DNA of 64,000 bases from Yoonia sp035117555 (GCF_035117555.1 NZ_JAYKPK010000001.1:372001-436000); one strand, 5' to 3'. Shown: positions 35,190 to 46,950, counted from the stretch's first letter. Notes: generated from the sequence alone by a model not told the origin. Program-made: numbers and translations.

Positions 35190-36319
35190 GATTTCACCAA
35201 TGTGACTGTGGCCAGAGAGGCGATGCCTTCCTCGCGCCCGGTGAAGCCGAGCCGTTCGGAGGTGGTGGCTTTCACGCTGATGCGGTCGGCAGCAAGGCCC
35301 ATGATGGCGGCGAGCGCCGCTTTCATTGCCGGTTGGTGCGGGCCGATTTTGGGGTATTCGCAGACCAAGGTGCAATCGACGTTGCTGATCTGGTAGCCAG
35401 CGTCATGGGCAAGGGCCACGGCATGGCGCAGGAAGATATGGCTTTCCGCGCCTTTCCATTGCGGGTCTGACGGCGGGAAATGCTGGCCGATATCGCCCTG
35501 CCCAAGCGCGCCATAGATCGCGTCGGTCACGGCATGCATACCGACATCGGCGTCGGAATGGCCTTGGAGGGACCGGCCGTGCGGGACCTTCACGCCGCAA
35601 AGCCAGACATGATCACCCGGGCCAAAGCGGTGGACGTCATAGCCGTTGCCGCATCTGATATCCATATTCTGTCCCATCAATCTGGCTGCGCGGGCGAAAT
35701 CGCCGGGCGTCGTGACTTTGATATTGCTTTCATCGCCCGGCACGATGGCGACGTCCAGCCCGGCGGCGCGGGCCACGCCGACGTCATCGGTGGCGTCATC
35801 CTGATGCATCTGATGGGCGGCGAGCAAGGGCGCAAGGTGAAACCCCTGCGGTGTTTGCGCGCGGTACAGGGCGCTGCGGTCCTGCACGCCGGTGACCTGA
35901 TCGCCCTCGCCGTGCCAGAGCGTATCGGTGACAGCGACGGCGGGTGCGGCCCCTTGATGCGTTTCCAGTGCCGCCAAGACTCGGTCGATGATCGCCGCAG
36001 TGACCAAAGGGCGGGCGGCGTCGTGAATCAGCACCTGCGTCGTGCCTGCGGGCGCGGCGGCGAGGCCTGCCATGACGCTTTGCTTGCGGGTCGCACCACC
36101 GGCGATGACCTGCGCCTTTGGCATGTCGCGCCACAGATCGCTGTTGATATCATCGGGATGCAGCGCCAGCACCAGATCGCTCACCAGCGGATGATCCGCG
36201 AAAGGCTGCATCGCATGGGCGGCAATGCTGCGGCTGCCAAGCCTTTGCCATTGTTTGGGAATATCCCCGCCTGCGCGGGTGCCACGGCCTGCGGCGACGA
36301 TGATGGCACAGATGCTCAT
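35186..36319 (-). CDS. ispDF: Bifunctional IspD/IspF (MEP cytidylyltransferase / MECDP synthase)
   Basis: Two non-consecutive steps of the methylerythritol phosphate isoprenoid pathway on one chain of 377 residues. The IspD part (1-about 215) has AAGRGTRAGGDIPKQ at 9-23 and DAARPL near 102. The IspF part (about 218-377) has the zinc ligands in GYDVHRF and HSDADVGMHAVTDA. This fusion is the usual form in many alphaproteobacteria. First gene of the ispDF-pgpA-cinA operon. Confidence 0.97.
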   Translation of the reverse strand: MSICAIIVAAGRGTRAGGDIPKQWQRLGSRSIAAHAMQPFADHPLVSDLVLALHPDDINSDLWRDMPKAQVIAGGATRKQSVMAGLAAAPAGTTQVLIHDAARPLVTAAIIDRVLAALETHQGAAPAVAVTDTLWHGEGDQVTGVQDRSALYRAQTPQGFHLAPLLAAHQMHQDDATDDVGVARAAGLDVAIVPGDESNIKVTTPGDFARAARLMGQNMDIRCGNGYDVHRFGPGDHVWLCGVKVPHGRSLQGHSDADVGMHAVTDAIYGALGQGDIGQHFPPSDPQWKGAESHIFLRHAVALAHDAGYQISNVDCTLVCEYPKIGPHQPAMKAALAAIMGLAADRISVKATTSERLGFTGREEGIASLATVTLVKS

Positions 36320-36505
36320 GGTGATCCTGTCGTTGCTATCACAGGTGTAAGCTGCTGCGCAGGGCGGTGCAATTCGTCTCTTTGTCGGGCGGTTTGCCTA
36401 AGTTTTGGGCATATGCTATGGAATGGGGATAATTCACCCCGGATGGCGTTGTGGTGTCACCTGATCCGGCCTATTTCAACGGCAACGCACACCCTTTAGG
36501 CGCAT
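36320..36505. promoter_or_regulatory. Divergent ispDF / dusB region with a candidate dusB promoter
   Basis: No ORF is evident in this 186-base gap. TTGCCT (36394-36399), a 17-base spacer and TATGGA (36417-36422) form a plausible sigma-70-type promoter for the dusB-ntrBC operon. No NtrC-like inverted repeat stands out by eye. Confidence 0.4.
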
Positions 36506-37504
36506 GTGATCTCCTTGGCTTATAACAATACCATTGATCTTGACCAATTGTCCTTGCAGCCACCTGTGGCGCTGGCGCCGCTTGCCGGGATCACCGATCT
36601 GCCGTTCCGGCAATTGGTGGCGTCTTTCGGGGCCGGTTGGGTCGTCAGCGAAATGGTCGCCAGTCAGGAAATGGTGCAGGCGAAACCCGGCGTGCGCGAA
36701 CGGGCCGAGCTGGGGTTTGATCAGGCAGGCACCGCTGTGCAGATCGCCGGACGTGAGGCGCATTGGATGGCCGAGGCGGCGCGGATGATCGAGGCCAATG
36801 GCGCAGCGATGATCGATATCAATATGGGCTGTCCGGCAAAGAAAGTGACCAATGGCTATTCGGGCTCGGCGCTGCTGCGCGACCCGGATCATGCCTTGCG
36901 GTTGATCGAGGCGGTGGTAAATGCGGTCAAGGTCCCGGTCACGCTGAAAACAAGGCTGGGCTGGGATCATGATTGCCTGAATGCCGCTGATGTGGCGCGG
37001 CGTGCGGAAAATGCCGGGATCAGGCTGGTCACGATCCATGGGCGCACGCGCTGTCAGTTTTACAAAGGCAGCGCCGATTGGGCGGCGATCCGCGCGATCA
37101 AGGATGCCGTGACGATCCCCGTCATCGCCAATGGCGATATCACCGGGCCGCAGGCGGCGCGTGATGCGCTGGCGCAATCGGGGGCGGATGGCGTGATGAT
37201 CGGGCGCGGCGCGCAGGGGCGGCCCTGGGTTTTGGCGCAGGTGGCGGCGGCTTTGCATGGCGGGCCGTTGCCGGTGATACCGCAAGGGTCGACATTTTAT
37301 GACATGGTTTCGGGGCATTACACAGCAATGTTGTCGTTTTACGGGATCGATATGGGCCGCCGCGTGGCGCGCAAACATCTGGGGTGGTATATGGATGATG
37401 CGGGCACGCCTGCCGGGTTACGCAAGGCGATCCTGACCCATGCCAACCCTGATGACGTGCTGCGCGATCTGCCGGATGCTTTGGCGCTGCGGGTGGCGGC
37501 ATGA
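36506..37504 (+). CDS. dusB: tRNA dihydrouridine synthase DusB (NifR3)
   Basis: Flavoenzyme that reduces specific uridines of tRNA to dihydrouridine. The 332-residue product has the FMN-barrel start PVALAPLAGITDLPFRQL at about 19-36 and the catalytic Cys in NMGCPAKKV at about 109. The start is GTG at 36506, two bases inside an out-of-frame ATG. It overlaps ntrB by 4 bases, reproducing the nifR3-ntrB-ntrC order first described in Rhodobacter capsulatus. A regulatory role of DusB in nitrogen control is not shown by sequence. Confidence 0.94.
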   Translation: MISLAYNNTIDLDQLSLQPPVALAPLAGITDLPFRQLVASFGAGWVVSEMVASQEMVQAKPGVRERAELGFDQAGTAVQIAGREAHWMAEAARMIEANGAAMIDINMGCPAKKVTNGYSGSALLRDPDHALRLIEAVVNAVKVPVTLKTRLGWDHDCLNAADVARRAENAGIRLVTIHGRTRCQFYKGSADWAAIRAIKDAVTIPVIANGDITGPQAARDALAQSGADGVMIGRGAQGRPWVLAQVAAALHGGPLPVIPQGSTFYDMVSGHYTAMLSFYGIDMGRRVARKHLGWYMDDAGTPAGLRKAILTHANPDDVLRDLPDALALRVAA

Positions 37505-38576
37505 TCGAGGATTCCGCGCTTTGGTCCTCCCTCCCGGTGCCCGCGCTGCTGCTGGACGGCGATGATGTGATCATCCAAAGCAATGCGGCGGCAGAGAGTT
37601 TTCTGAACCTGTCGACACGGTCGCTGGTCGGGCAAAGGATATGGGAAAAGGTGCTGATTGATGCGCCACTGGAGGCACCGTTTGCCCGCGCCCGCGCGAA
37701 CCGGTCATCGCTTTTCGTCAATGATGTCGATGTCGGCAGCGGTGAAAATGCGCCGATGCAATGCAATCTGCAATTCGCCCCGGTGCAGGGCAGCGACGAT
37801 GTGATGATCGTCATGATCAGCCCGCGCGAGATCGCGAGCCGGATCACGCAGAACCTGTCATCCGCCAAGGCCGCGAAATCAGCGATCGGCATGGCCGAAA
37901 TGCTGGCACATGAGATCAAGAACCCGCTGGCCGGGATCACCGGTGCTGCGCAGCTGCTGTCGATGGGGCTGAGCAAAGAAGATCAGGAATTGACCGATCT
38001 GATCGTCGAGGAAAGCCGCCGTATCGTCAAATTGCTGGAACAGGTCGAACAATTCGGCAATCTGCGCCCACCCTTGCTGAAACCCGTCAATATCCACGAT
38101 GTGCTGGACCGCGCGCGGCAAAGCGCCTCGGTCGGGTTTGGCGCGCATATGCTGTTTATCGAGGATTACGACCCGTCCTTGCCCCGCACCATGGCGGATG
38201 CTGATCAGCTTTTGCAGGTGTTTCTGAACCTGCTGAAGAATGCTTCCGAGGCGAATAAGGACGGTGGTGCGATAAGGCTGCATACGTTTTACGACACATC
38301 CCTGCGGGTGCGCCGGACCGATGGCACGCAGGCGCGGCTGCCATTGCAGATCGAGGTGATCGATGACGGGCCGGGCCTACCGCCCAATATTGCCGATGAT
38401 GTGTTCGAACCCTTCGTGTCGGGTCGTGAAAACGGCACCGGGCTGGGTCTGGCGCTGGTGTCAAAGCTGATCAGCGATGTCGGTGGGTGGATTTCGGTTG
38501 AATCCGTGCCGGGGCGCACAGTGTTCCGCATCTCGTTGCCGCTGGCACCCAAAGAGACTGAAACAGGAGAAGAGTG

Positions 38577-38577
<1 letters not shown>
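37501..38577 (+). CDS. ntrB: Nitrogen-regulation sensor histidine kinase NtrB
   Basis: Cytosolic kinase that, controlled by PII, sets the phosphorylation of NtrC. The 358-residue product has an N-terminal PAS domain (about 5-110), the HisKA box LAHEIKNPLAG with phospho-accepting H137, and an HATPase domain with N-box FLNLLKNASEA and the G-boxes DGPGLP and GTGLGLAL. No membrane helix. Its TGA overlaps the ntrC ATG by one base. Confidence 0.94.
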
Positions 38578-39950
<1,373 letters not shown>

Positions 39951-40052
39951 AACCGCAACAGAAATGTGGCCCATCTGCGTCAGACTGTAAACTGGGCCAT
40001 GACATATTGCGGTAACGTGGGGGCGACCTCACCTCAATGACAAGGCGCATGC

Positions 40053-42302
40053 GTGCGGCGTTCCCTTCTGACATTGGATTTTGCGCGTCTGGGCCGCTGG
40101 TTCCGCCAGCGACACGTGCAAAATGCACTGACCATGACATTGATCATCGCGGCGCCGGTGCTGGCGGCGCTGACCTATTTTGTCGTCGGGCCATTGGGGC
40201 AGGGTGCGTCATCGCCGCAATTGCAATTGGTCCTGCTGATCGACCTGATCTATGTGCTGATCGTGATGGCGCTGGTCATGCGGCTGGTGGCCAAGATGAT
40301 TGCCGCAAGGCGCGCAAAGTCTGCCGGGTCACGGCTGCATCTGCGGCTGACCAGTGTTTTTGCGGTGTCCGCCCTGATCCCGACCGTGCTGGTCGCGGTG
40401 TTTTCGGTACTGCTGCTGTCGGTCGCATTGGACGGGTTGTTTTCAGAACCTGTGGGCAATGTGCTGCGCACCTCGCTCACCACCGCGCAGGCCTATGAAG
40501 AGGAGCATATCCACGACCTGACCCGCGATGCTGAAGGCCTGGCCAGTTACCTGAACCGTGAACGCCAACGCGATCTGTTCATGGATGACGGGGACGTCCG
40601 GCTGGCGCTGGCTGATGTGCAGGGCCAGATTGACCGCAGCCTGACCGAGGCTTTTGTCATCGACAGTGCGGGCGTGATCGCGGCCCGCGCGGTGGGGTCT
40701 TACGATTTCTATTATGAACAACCCAGCGCAGAGGAGTTCGCCCGCGCCCGTGCGGAACAGCTGCTGATCATCGAAGATCCGGCCAATAACGAATTCCGCG
40801 CGCTGATCCCGCTGCAAACCTTCCCGGACAGGTTTTTATATGTCACCCGCGCTGTGGACGGGAATGTGCTGGCCTTGCTGGATGAAACCACCGAAACCGT
40901 GCAGCAATATGAACAATTGGCCAGCGACCGGGGCCGGTTGCTGTTCCAGTTCGGGCTGCTGTATCTGGGGTTTGCGCTGATCCTGATCCTGGGCGCGATC
41001 TGGGGCGGGCTTTGGTTTGCCGAACGGCTGTCGCGGCCCATCGGACGCATGGTGACCGCATCGCAAAGGGTGGGTTCAGGCGATCTGGATGTGCGCGTGA
41101 TCGAGGATGACGGCGACGATGAAATTTCGCAATTGGGCCATTATTTCAATCAGATGACCGGCCAGTTGAAAGGCCAGCGTGAGGCTTTGCTGGAAAGCAA
41201 CCGGATGTCGGAACGGCGCAGGCGGCTGTTTGATTCTGTGCTGAGTTCGGTCACGTCGGGCGTTGTGGGCCTTGATGCGGATGGGCGGGTGACCTTTGTG
41301 AACCCGTCTGCCGGACGGTTATTGTCGGTCAGCGATGCCGCGGCGGATGCGTCTTTGTCGGTCGCTGTGCCGGAATTCGGGGCTTTGTTTGATGAGGTCC
41401 GCCAGTCCGGCCACGATTCCGTGCAGGATCAGATCAACCTGATCCGCAAAGGCCAGCAGGAAAGCCTGCTGGTGCGGATGTCGCCGCGCCGCACGGCGGA
41501 AGGCGCGCTGGAAGGCTATGTTGTCGCCTTTGACGATGTCACCGATCTGGTCAGCGCGCAGCGCATGGCCGCCTGGGGCGATGTTGCGCGGCGTATCGCG
41601 CATGAGATCAAAAACCCGCTGACCCCGATCCAACTGTCTGCTGAACGGATCAAACGCAAATTCCGCGCGCAGGTCGGCGATGATGTTGCCGCATTGGATC
41701 AGATGACCGATGTGATCATCCGCCAGACCAATGACTTGCGCCGCATTGTGGATGAGTTTTCCAAATTCGCGCGGATGCCGGAGCCGGTGTTGGTACTGAA
41801 TGATTTAAGCAAAGTCGTCACCGATGCGGTGGCCTTGCAGCGTGCGGGCCAGCCAAAGGTCCGCATCACCGCCGATCTGCCGCAGGAGCCGGTGCTGGCG
41901 GATATGGATGCGACGATGATCAGTCAGGCCTTGCTGAACCTGATCAAGAATGCGGGCGAAGCGACTGAAACCTATATCGAAAAAAACGATGCTGAAGGTT
42001 ATGAGGCAGAGGTCAGGATCGCGATGCATCAGGATGGCAACCGGGTTGCGATCACGATTTCCGACAATGGCATCGGGTTGCCCGAAGACAGGTTGCGTCT
42101 GTTTGAACCCTATGTGACGACACGCGACAAAGGCACCGGGCTGGGCCTGCCTATCGTCAAGAAGATCATCGAGGAACATGGCGGCAGTCTGACACTGACG
42201 GATGCTGATGTTTTCGAAGGCCAGACGCATCACGGTGCGCAGGCCATCATTCAGCTTCCGGCAGTGCCGGCGGCGACTTTAAAAGCAAAAATACCTGCAT
42301 GA
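40053..42302 (+). CDS. ntrY: Transmembrane sensor histidine kinase NtrY
   Basis: Membrane partner of NtrX, involved in nitrogen and redox signalling in alphaproteobacteria. The 749-residue product has four N-terminal helices (three before about residue 130, one at about 310-330), a periplasmic/extracytoplasmic sensor segment, HAMP, a PAS domain (about 390-480), HisKA with RIAHEIKNPLTPIQLSAER and an HATPase domain with LLNLIKNAGEA and GTGLGLPI. It starts with GTG at 40053, 102 bases after ntrC; no better in-frame ATG precedes the first helix. Confidence 0.93.
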   Translation: MRRSLLTLDFARLGRWFRQRHVQNALTMTLIIAAPVLAALTYFVVGPLGQGASSPQLQLVLLIDLIYVLIVMALVMRLVAKMIAARRAKSAGSRLHLRLTSVFAVSALIPTVLVAVFSVLLLSVALDGLFSEPVGNVLRTSLTTAQAYEEEHIHDLTRDAEGLASYLNRERQRDLFMDDGDVRLALADVQGQIDRSLTEAFVIDSAGVIAARAVGSYDFYYEQPSAEEFARARAEQLLIIEDPANNEFRALIPLQTFPDRFLYVTRAVDGNVLALLDETTETVQQYEQLASDRGRLLFQFGLLYLGFALILILGAIWGGLWFAERLSRPIGRMVTASQRVGSGDLDVRVIEDDGDDEISQLGHYFNQMTGQLKGQREALLESNRMSERRRRLFDSVLSSVTSGVVGLDADGRVTFVNPSAGRLLSVSDAAADASLSVAVPEFGALFDEVRQSGHDSVQDQINLIRKGQQESLLVRMSPRRTAEGALEGYVVAFDDVTDLVSAQRMAAWGDVARRIAHEIKNPLTPIQLSAERIKRKFRAQVGDDVAALDQMTDVIIRQTNDLRRIVDEFSKFARMPEPVLVLNDLSKVVTDAVALQRAGQPKVRITADLPQEPVLADMDATMISQALLNLIKNAGEATETYIEKNDAEGYEAEVRIAMHQDGNRVAITISDNGIGLPEDRLRLFEPYVTTRDKGTGLGLPIVKKIIEEHGGSLTLTDADVFEGQTHHGAQAIIQLPAVPAATLKAKIPA

Positions 42303-42309
42303 GGACGAT

Positions 42310-43713
42310 ATGGGCGATATCCTGATTACCGACGACGAACGCGATATCCGCGAACTGATCTCTGACATCCTGCGCGATGAAGGCTTTACCACGCGGTTGG
42401 CTGGCACTTCTGACGAATGTATGGCGCAGATCGCGACCGAAACACCGGCGCTGATGATCCTAGATATCTGGCTCAAGGACAGCAGCATGGATGGGATTGA
42501 TATCCTGAAAGCGGTGAAGCGCGATCACCCCGAGGTGCCGATTGTCATTATTTCGGGCCATGGCAATATCGAAATTGCTGTCGCGGCAATCAAACAGGGT
42601 GCTTATGATTTCATCGAAAAGCCGTTCAATATCGACCAGTTGATGGTCGTTATTCGCCGTGCGATGGAAACCTCGCGCCTGCGTCGCGAGAACAGCGAAC
42701 TCAAGCGCGGAGAAAGCGTTTCTGCGGAAATGATCGGCGAAAGTGCGGCCTTCCGCACGTTGAAATCGCAGCTGGACAAGGTGACCAAATCGAATGGCCG
42801 CGTGATGCTGACCGGGCCTGCCGGATCGGGCAAGGAGATTGCCGCGCGTTACATTCATGCCAATTCTGCCCGGGCCTCTGGCCCGTTTATCACCGTCAGT
42901 TCAGCCTCTGTCGCGCCTGACCGGATGGAAGAGGTGTTGTTTGGCCGTGAAGATGCCGGGCGCGGCATCGAACATGGCCTGCTGGAAGAGGCCAATGGCG
43001 GCGTCATCTATTTCGACGAAGTGGCCGATATGCCTTTGGGCACGCAGTCAAAAATCCTGCGGGTGCTGGTCGATCAGCGGTTCCAGCGGGTGGGTGGCAA
43101 TGACAAGGTGCAGGTCGATCTGCGGGTGATCTCAAGCACCAACCGTGATCTGTCCGCTGCCATCGCCGCAGGTGTGTTCCGCGAAGAATTGTTTCATCGT
43201 CTGAATGTCGTGCCGATTGCGGTGCCCGCACTGGAAGAACGGCGTGAGGATATTCCGGTGCTGGCAGAACATTTCATTGCGCAGTTCAACACGGCGCAAG
43301 GCCTGCCATTGCGCAAACTGGCCGATGATGCGCGTGCGCTTTTGCAGACGATGCATTGGCCGGGCAACGTACGGCAGTTGAAGAACGTCATGGAACGTGT
43401 TCTGATTCTTGGCGAAAGCCGCGGCGAAATATCCGCCCGCGAATTGCCATCGACCGAGGATCATACCGATGATGACAGCCGGATCGTACTGGCCGGTGGG
43501 CTGGCCACCTTGCCTTTGCGCGAGGCGCGGGAGTTGTTTGAGCGTGAATATCTGCTGACCCAGATCAACCGTTTCGGCGGCAATATCAGCCGCACGGCGT
43601 CTTTTGTCGGGATGGAACGGTCTGCCTTGCATCGCAAGCTAAAGTCACTGGGAGTGGTCACCACCTCTAAATCGGGCGGGCGTGTCGCCTATCTTGAAGG
43701 TGATCTGGAATGA
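42310..43713 (+). CDS. ntrX: Response regulator NtrX, also without GAFTGA
   Basis: NtrC-family regulator paired with NtrY. The 467-residue product has a receiver with D52 in LDIWLKDSSMDG, an AAA+ core with the altered Walker A GPAGSGKE and Walker B VIYFDEVADMP, and a C-terminal Fis-type HTH (NISRTASFVGMERSALHRKL). The GAFTGA loop is replaced by EEVLFGREDAGRGIEHG, so contact with sigma-54 is unlikely. Seven bases separate it from ntrY, with GAGGA as ribosome-binding site. Confidence 0.93.
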   Translation: MGDILITDDERDIRELISDILRDEGFTTRLAGTSDECMAQIATETPALMILDIWLKDSSMDGIDILKAVKRDHPEVPIVIISGHGNIEIAVAAIKQGAYDFIEKPFNIDQLMVVIRRAMETSRLRRENSELKRGESVSAEMIGESAAFRTLKSQLDKVTKSNGRVMLTGPAGSGKEIAARYIHANSARASGPFITVSSASVAPDRMEEVLFGREDAGRGIEHGLLEEANGGVIYFDEVADMPLGTQSKILRVLVDQRFQRVGGNDKVQVDLRVISSTNRDLSAAIAAGVFREELFHRLNVVPIAVPALEERREDIPVLAEHFIAQFNTAQGLPLRKLADDARALLQTMHWPGNVRQLKNVMERVLILGESRGEISARELPSTEDHTDDDSRIVLAGGLATLPLREARELFEREYLLTQINRFGGNISRTASFVGMERSALHRKLKSLGVVTTSKSGGRVAYLEGDLE

Positions 43714-45086
43714 AAGTCATCATCTGTGGCGCGGGGCAGGTCGGCTGGCAGATCGCCCGGCATCTGTCGGGCGAAAAGAACGATGTCACCGTGGTGGACA
43801 ATAATCCCGAACTGGTGCGCCGCGCGACAGATACGCTCGATGTGCAAGGGGTCGCGGGCTATGCCAGCCATCCGGATGTGCTGGAACGGGCGGGCGCGCG
43901 CGACGCCGATATGATCATCGCCGCGACCTATTCGGATGAGGTGAATATGGTCACCTGTCAGGTCGCGCATTCGGTTTTCGCCGTGCAGCGCAAGATTGCG
44001 CGTCTGCGGGCCCAGACCTATCTGGACCCCGCCTATTCCGATCTTTATCGCCGCGATCACCTGCCCATTGATGTGGTGATTTCACCAGAACGCGAAGTGG
44101 CCGAGGCCGCTTTGCAGCGCCTTGCTGCGCCTGCGGCTTTTGATACCGAAAGCTTTCTGGACGGGCGGGCGCAATTACTGGGGATCATGATCGAGGATGA
44201 TTGCCCCGTCATCAACACGCCGCTGCGGCAATTGACCGATCTGTTTTCCACCCTGCGCGCCATTGTCGTGGGGATCAGGCGGGACGGGACATTGTTCGTC
44301 CCTTCGGCGGGCGATCAGATTTTTGCGGGCGATGCCTGTTATGTTTTCACCCATACGCAGGACCTGAACCGGACGTTAGAGATTTTCGGCAAGACTCAGG
44401 CCAAGCAGGAACGCATCGTCATCATCGGCGGCGGCAATGTCGGGCTGGGCGTCGCACTGGCGCTGGAAGCGCGGACCGACCGTGTCCGGGTCAAGGTCAT
44501 TGAAAAAGACCGCAATGCCGCCGAACGCGCCGCCGATACGCTGGACCGGACCATCGTGCTGCATGGTGACGGGCTGGACACCGCCCTGCTGGATGAGGCC
44601 GGGATTGCCAATGCCGATGCGGTGCTGGCGGTCACGGATGATGACAAGACCAATCTGCTCGCCGCTGTCCGGGCCAAGGAAATGGGCTGCAAAATGGCGA
44701 TCTCTCTGGTCAATGACCCGACTTTGGTGCCGCTGATGGGCCCGCTGGACATCGATGCCTATATCAACCCGCGTGCTACCACGGTCAGTTCGATCCTGCG
44801 CCATATCCGGCATGGCCGGGTGCGCGGTGTCTATTCCATCGGCGATGCCGAGGCCGAAGTGATCGAGGCGCAGGTGCTGGGCACCTCGCCCATTTCAGGG
44901 CAAAAGATCAAGGATGTCGATTTCCCCGAAGGCGTGCTGATCGGCGGCATGATGAAGGAAGGCAAGGTCATCCGCCCCACATCGGAAACCCGGATCGAAG
45001 AAGGCGATGTGATCGCCATTTTCGCCATGACCCCCGATGTGCCAGAGGTGGAACGGCTGTTGCAGGTCAGTATCGACTTTTTCTGA
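43710..45086 (+). CDS. trkA: Trk-type K+ uptake NAD-binding protein TrkA
   Basis: Peripheral regulatory subunit of the Trk potassium transporter. The 458-residue product has two Rossmann (RCK) halves, each opening with a GxGxxG-type motif (IICGAGQVGWQIARHL at 4-19 and IIGGGNVGLGVALAL at about 236-250), each followed by a TrkA-C domain. Its ATG overlaps the ntrX stop and its TGA overlaps trkH, so nitrogen regulators and potassium uptake share one transcript, as in other alphaproteobacteria. Confidence 0.96.
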   Translation: MKVIICGAGQVGWQIARHLSGEKNDVTVVDNNPELVRRATDTLDVQGVAGYASHPDVLERAGARDADMIIAATYSDEVNMVTCQVAHSVFAVQRKIARLRAQTYLDPAYSDLYRRDHLPIDVVISPEREVAEAALQRLAAPAAFDTESFLDGRAQLLGIMIEDDCPVINTPLRQLTDLFSTLRAIVVGIRRDGTLFVPSAGDQIFAGDACYVFTHTQDLNRTLEIFGKTQAKQERIVIIGGGNVGLGVALALEARTDRVRVKVIEKDRNAAERAADTLDRTIVLHGDGLDTALLDEAGIANADAVLAVTDDDKTNLLAAVRAKEMGCKMAISLVNDPTLVPLMGPLDIDAYINPRATTVSSILRHIRHGRVRGVYSIGDAEAEVIEAQVLGTSPISGQKIKDVDFPEGVLIGGMMKEGKVIRPTSETRIEEGDVIAIFAMTPDVPEVERLLQVSIDFF

Positions 45087-46606
45087 TGCAGTGGATCATC
45101 CGCCTTCCGTTTTTTGTGGTGTTGATGGGGCTGGGTGCCATCGCCATGCTGTTGCCCGCGACCCATGCCGCCATCGTGCAGGATTTCACCACGATGCGGG
45201 TGTTTTTCTACGGTTTCATCCTGTTTTCGGTGCTGACCGTGCTGATCGCGCTGACAATGTCGAATTACGCGCCCAGCAACGTGGCGCGCAGCCAGTTGAT
45301 CGGGCTGCTGGCGGCGTTTTCGGTCCTGCCATTGATGTTCGCCCTGCCGTTTTATGAGGCGGTGCGGAACACCAGCTTTTTTGACGCCTGGTTTGAAATG
45401 GTGTCGAGCTTTACCACAACAGGCGCCACCACCTATGAAAGGATCAGCGCATTGACCCCGTCGCAGCATCTGTGGCGCTCGACCGTAGGCTGGCTGGGGG
45501 GGCTTTTGGTCTGGATTACGGCGGTGTCGATCTTTGCCCCGATGAATCTGGGCGGGTTCGAGGTGCGCGCCACCGCGGCGGTCGGCAAAGGCACCACCGG
45601 CACCTTGACCCAGATCGGCGCGGTCAGTGACCCGTCTGAACGGCTGGTGCGCTATACGCTCGCGCTGACCCCGGTCTATATGGGGCTGACGCTGATGCTG
45701 TGGATCGGGCTGATGATGCTGGGCGAGCGACCTTATGTCGCACTGGCCCATGCCATGGCGGTGCTGTCCACATCCGGGATCACGCCGATCGGCGGGCTGA
45801 ATTTCGCCGCCTCGGGGTTTCTGGGTGAGGTGCTGATTTTTGCTTTCTTTGCTTTTGCCCTGTCGCGGTTGACGTTTTCGCGCGGAATCACCGGCGAAAG
45901 AAATCAGGTTCTGTGGCGCGATCCTGAATTCATCACCGCCATCGTGCTGATTGTTCTGGTGACGTTGCTGCTGTTTGCGCGCCATTATACCGGGACACCG
46001 GACAGCAGCGGCTGGACCAGCCTGCGCAATGTTTTCACATCATTCTGGGGCGCTTTGTTCACCGTTACGTCTTTCCTGACGACGACGGGCTTTGAATCGC
46101 GCGCCTGGGACGGGGCGACAGATTGGTCGCGGCTCAGCACGCCCGGGCTGTTCCTGATCGGTCTGGCGCTGATCGGCGGCGGCGTGGCGACCACGGCGGG
46201 TGGCGTCAAGCTGTTGCGGATCTATGCCTTGTTCCGGCATCTGGAACGCGAACAGGAACGCCTCCTGTCACCGTCATCGGTGGGCGGCGGCGGGCGCGAT
46301 GCGCGGCGCATCCGCAAACAGGGGGCCTATATTTCATGGGTGTTCTTCATGCTTTTCGCGCTCAGCATCGCGGGGGTCATGGTGCTGTTGTCGCTGACAG
46401 GTGTCGCCTTTGAAACCGGCATGGTGCTGGCTGTCGCGGCCTTGTCGACCACCGGGCCTTTGGCCGTGGTGGCCGCAGAAACCCCGATCCTTTATTCCGA
46501 ACTGCCCGATGCGGCCAAGATGATCCTTGCAGGGGCCATGGTGCTGGGCCGGTTAGAGACATTGGCGATTATCGCGCTGTTCAATCCAGAGATCTGGCAG
46601 CGCTAG
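45086..46606 (+). CDS. trkH: Trk-type K+ transporter, membrane subunit TrkH
   Basis: Channel-like subunit of the potassium uptake system. The 506-residue product has about ten to twelve membrane segments and four pore-loop repeats; the first is recognisable as SSFTTTGATTYERIS at about 108-122, and TTTGFESRAWDG near 331 is another. It is translationally coupled to trkA (TGATG). Confidence 0.95.
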   Translation: MQWIIRLPFFVVLMGLGAIAMLLPATHAAIVQDFTTMRVFFYGFILFSVLTVLIALTMSNYAPSNVARSQLIGLLAAFSVLPLMFALPFYEAVRNTSFFDAWFEMVSSFTTTGATTYERISALTPSQHLWRSTVGWLGGLLVWITAVSIFAPMNLGGFEVRATAAVGKGTTGTLTQIGAVSDPSERLVRYTLALTPVYMGLTLMLWIGLMMLGERPYVALAHAMAVLSTSGITPIGGLNFAASGFLGEVLIFAFFAFALSRLTFSRGITGERNQVLWRDPEFITAIVLIVLVTLLLFARHYTGTPDSSGWTSLRNVFTSFWGALFTVTSFLTTTGFESRAWDGATDWSRLSTPGLFLIGLALIGGGVATTAGGVKLLRIYALFRHLEREQERLLSPSSVGGGGRDARRIRKQGAYISWVFFMLFALSIAGVMVLLSLTGVAFETGMVLAVAALSTTGPLAVVAAETPILYSELPDAAKMILAGAMVLGRLETLAIIALFNPEIWQR

Positions 46607-46716
46607 TCCTTGGTGCGCCTGTCTTTTTGGGGCTGGAAACTCTGCAATCAGCAGGACATACTAGAGCGGAATGGGGGGCCGGTCTGCGGTCACAAGAACA
46701 AAAAAAGGGTGTGGTT

Positions 46717-46950
46717 ATGGCCGCCGATAAAGCAAATCTGCAAGATGCATTTCTGAACCACGTCCGCAAGACCAAGGTTCCGGTGACAATCTTTCTGGTG
46801 AACGGCGTCAAGTTGCAGGGTGTGATCACCTGGTTTGACAGTTTCTGCGTGCTGTTGCGGCGCGACGGTCAATCGCAGCTGGTCTATAAAAGCGCGATCT
46901 CGACGATCATGCCGGCGCAACCGATCAGCCTTTATGAAGGCGAAGAATAG
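46717..46950 (+). CDS. hfq: RNA-binding chaperone Hfq
   Basis: Hexameric Sm-like protein that pairs small RNAs with mRNAs. The 77-residue product begins MAADKANLQDAFLNHVRK, with Sm1 (VTIFLVNGVKLQGVITWFDSFCVLL) and Sm2 (YKSAISTIMP) motifs; the proximal-face Q8-D9 and the K-H-like YKSAIS are present. The C-terminal tail is short, as in alphaproteobacteria. A longer frame upstream is not part of the protein. It is followed after 2 bases by hflX. Confidence 0.97.
   Translation: MAADKANLQDAFLNHVRKTKVPVTIFLVNGVKLQGVITWFDSFCVLLRRDGQSQLVYKSAISTIMPAQPISLYEGEE

Noticed and set aside
36504..36508. ATG at 36504 as the dusB start
   Set aside because: It is out of frame with the DusB protein; the in-frame codon is the overlapping GTG at 36506.
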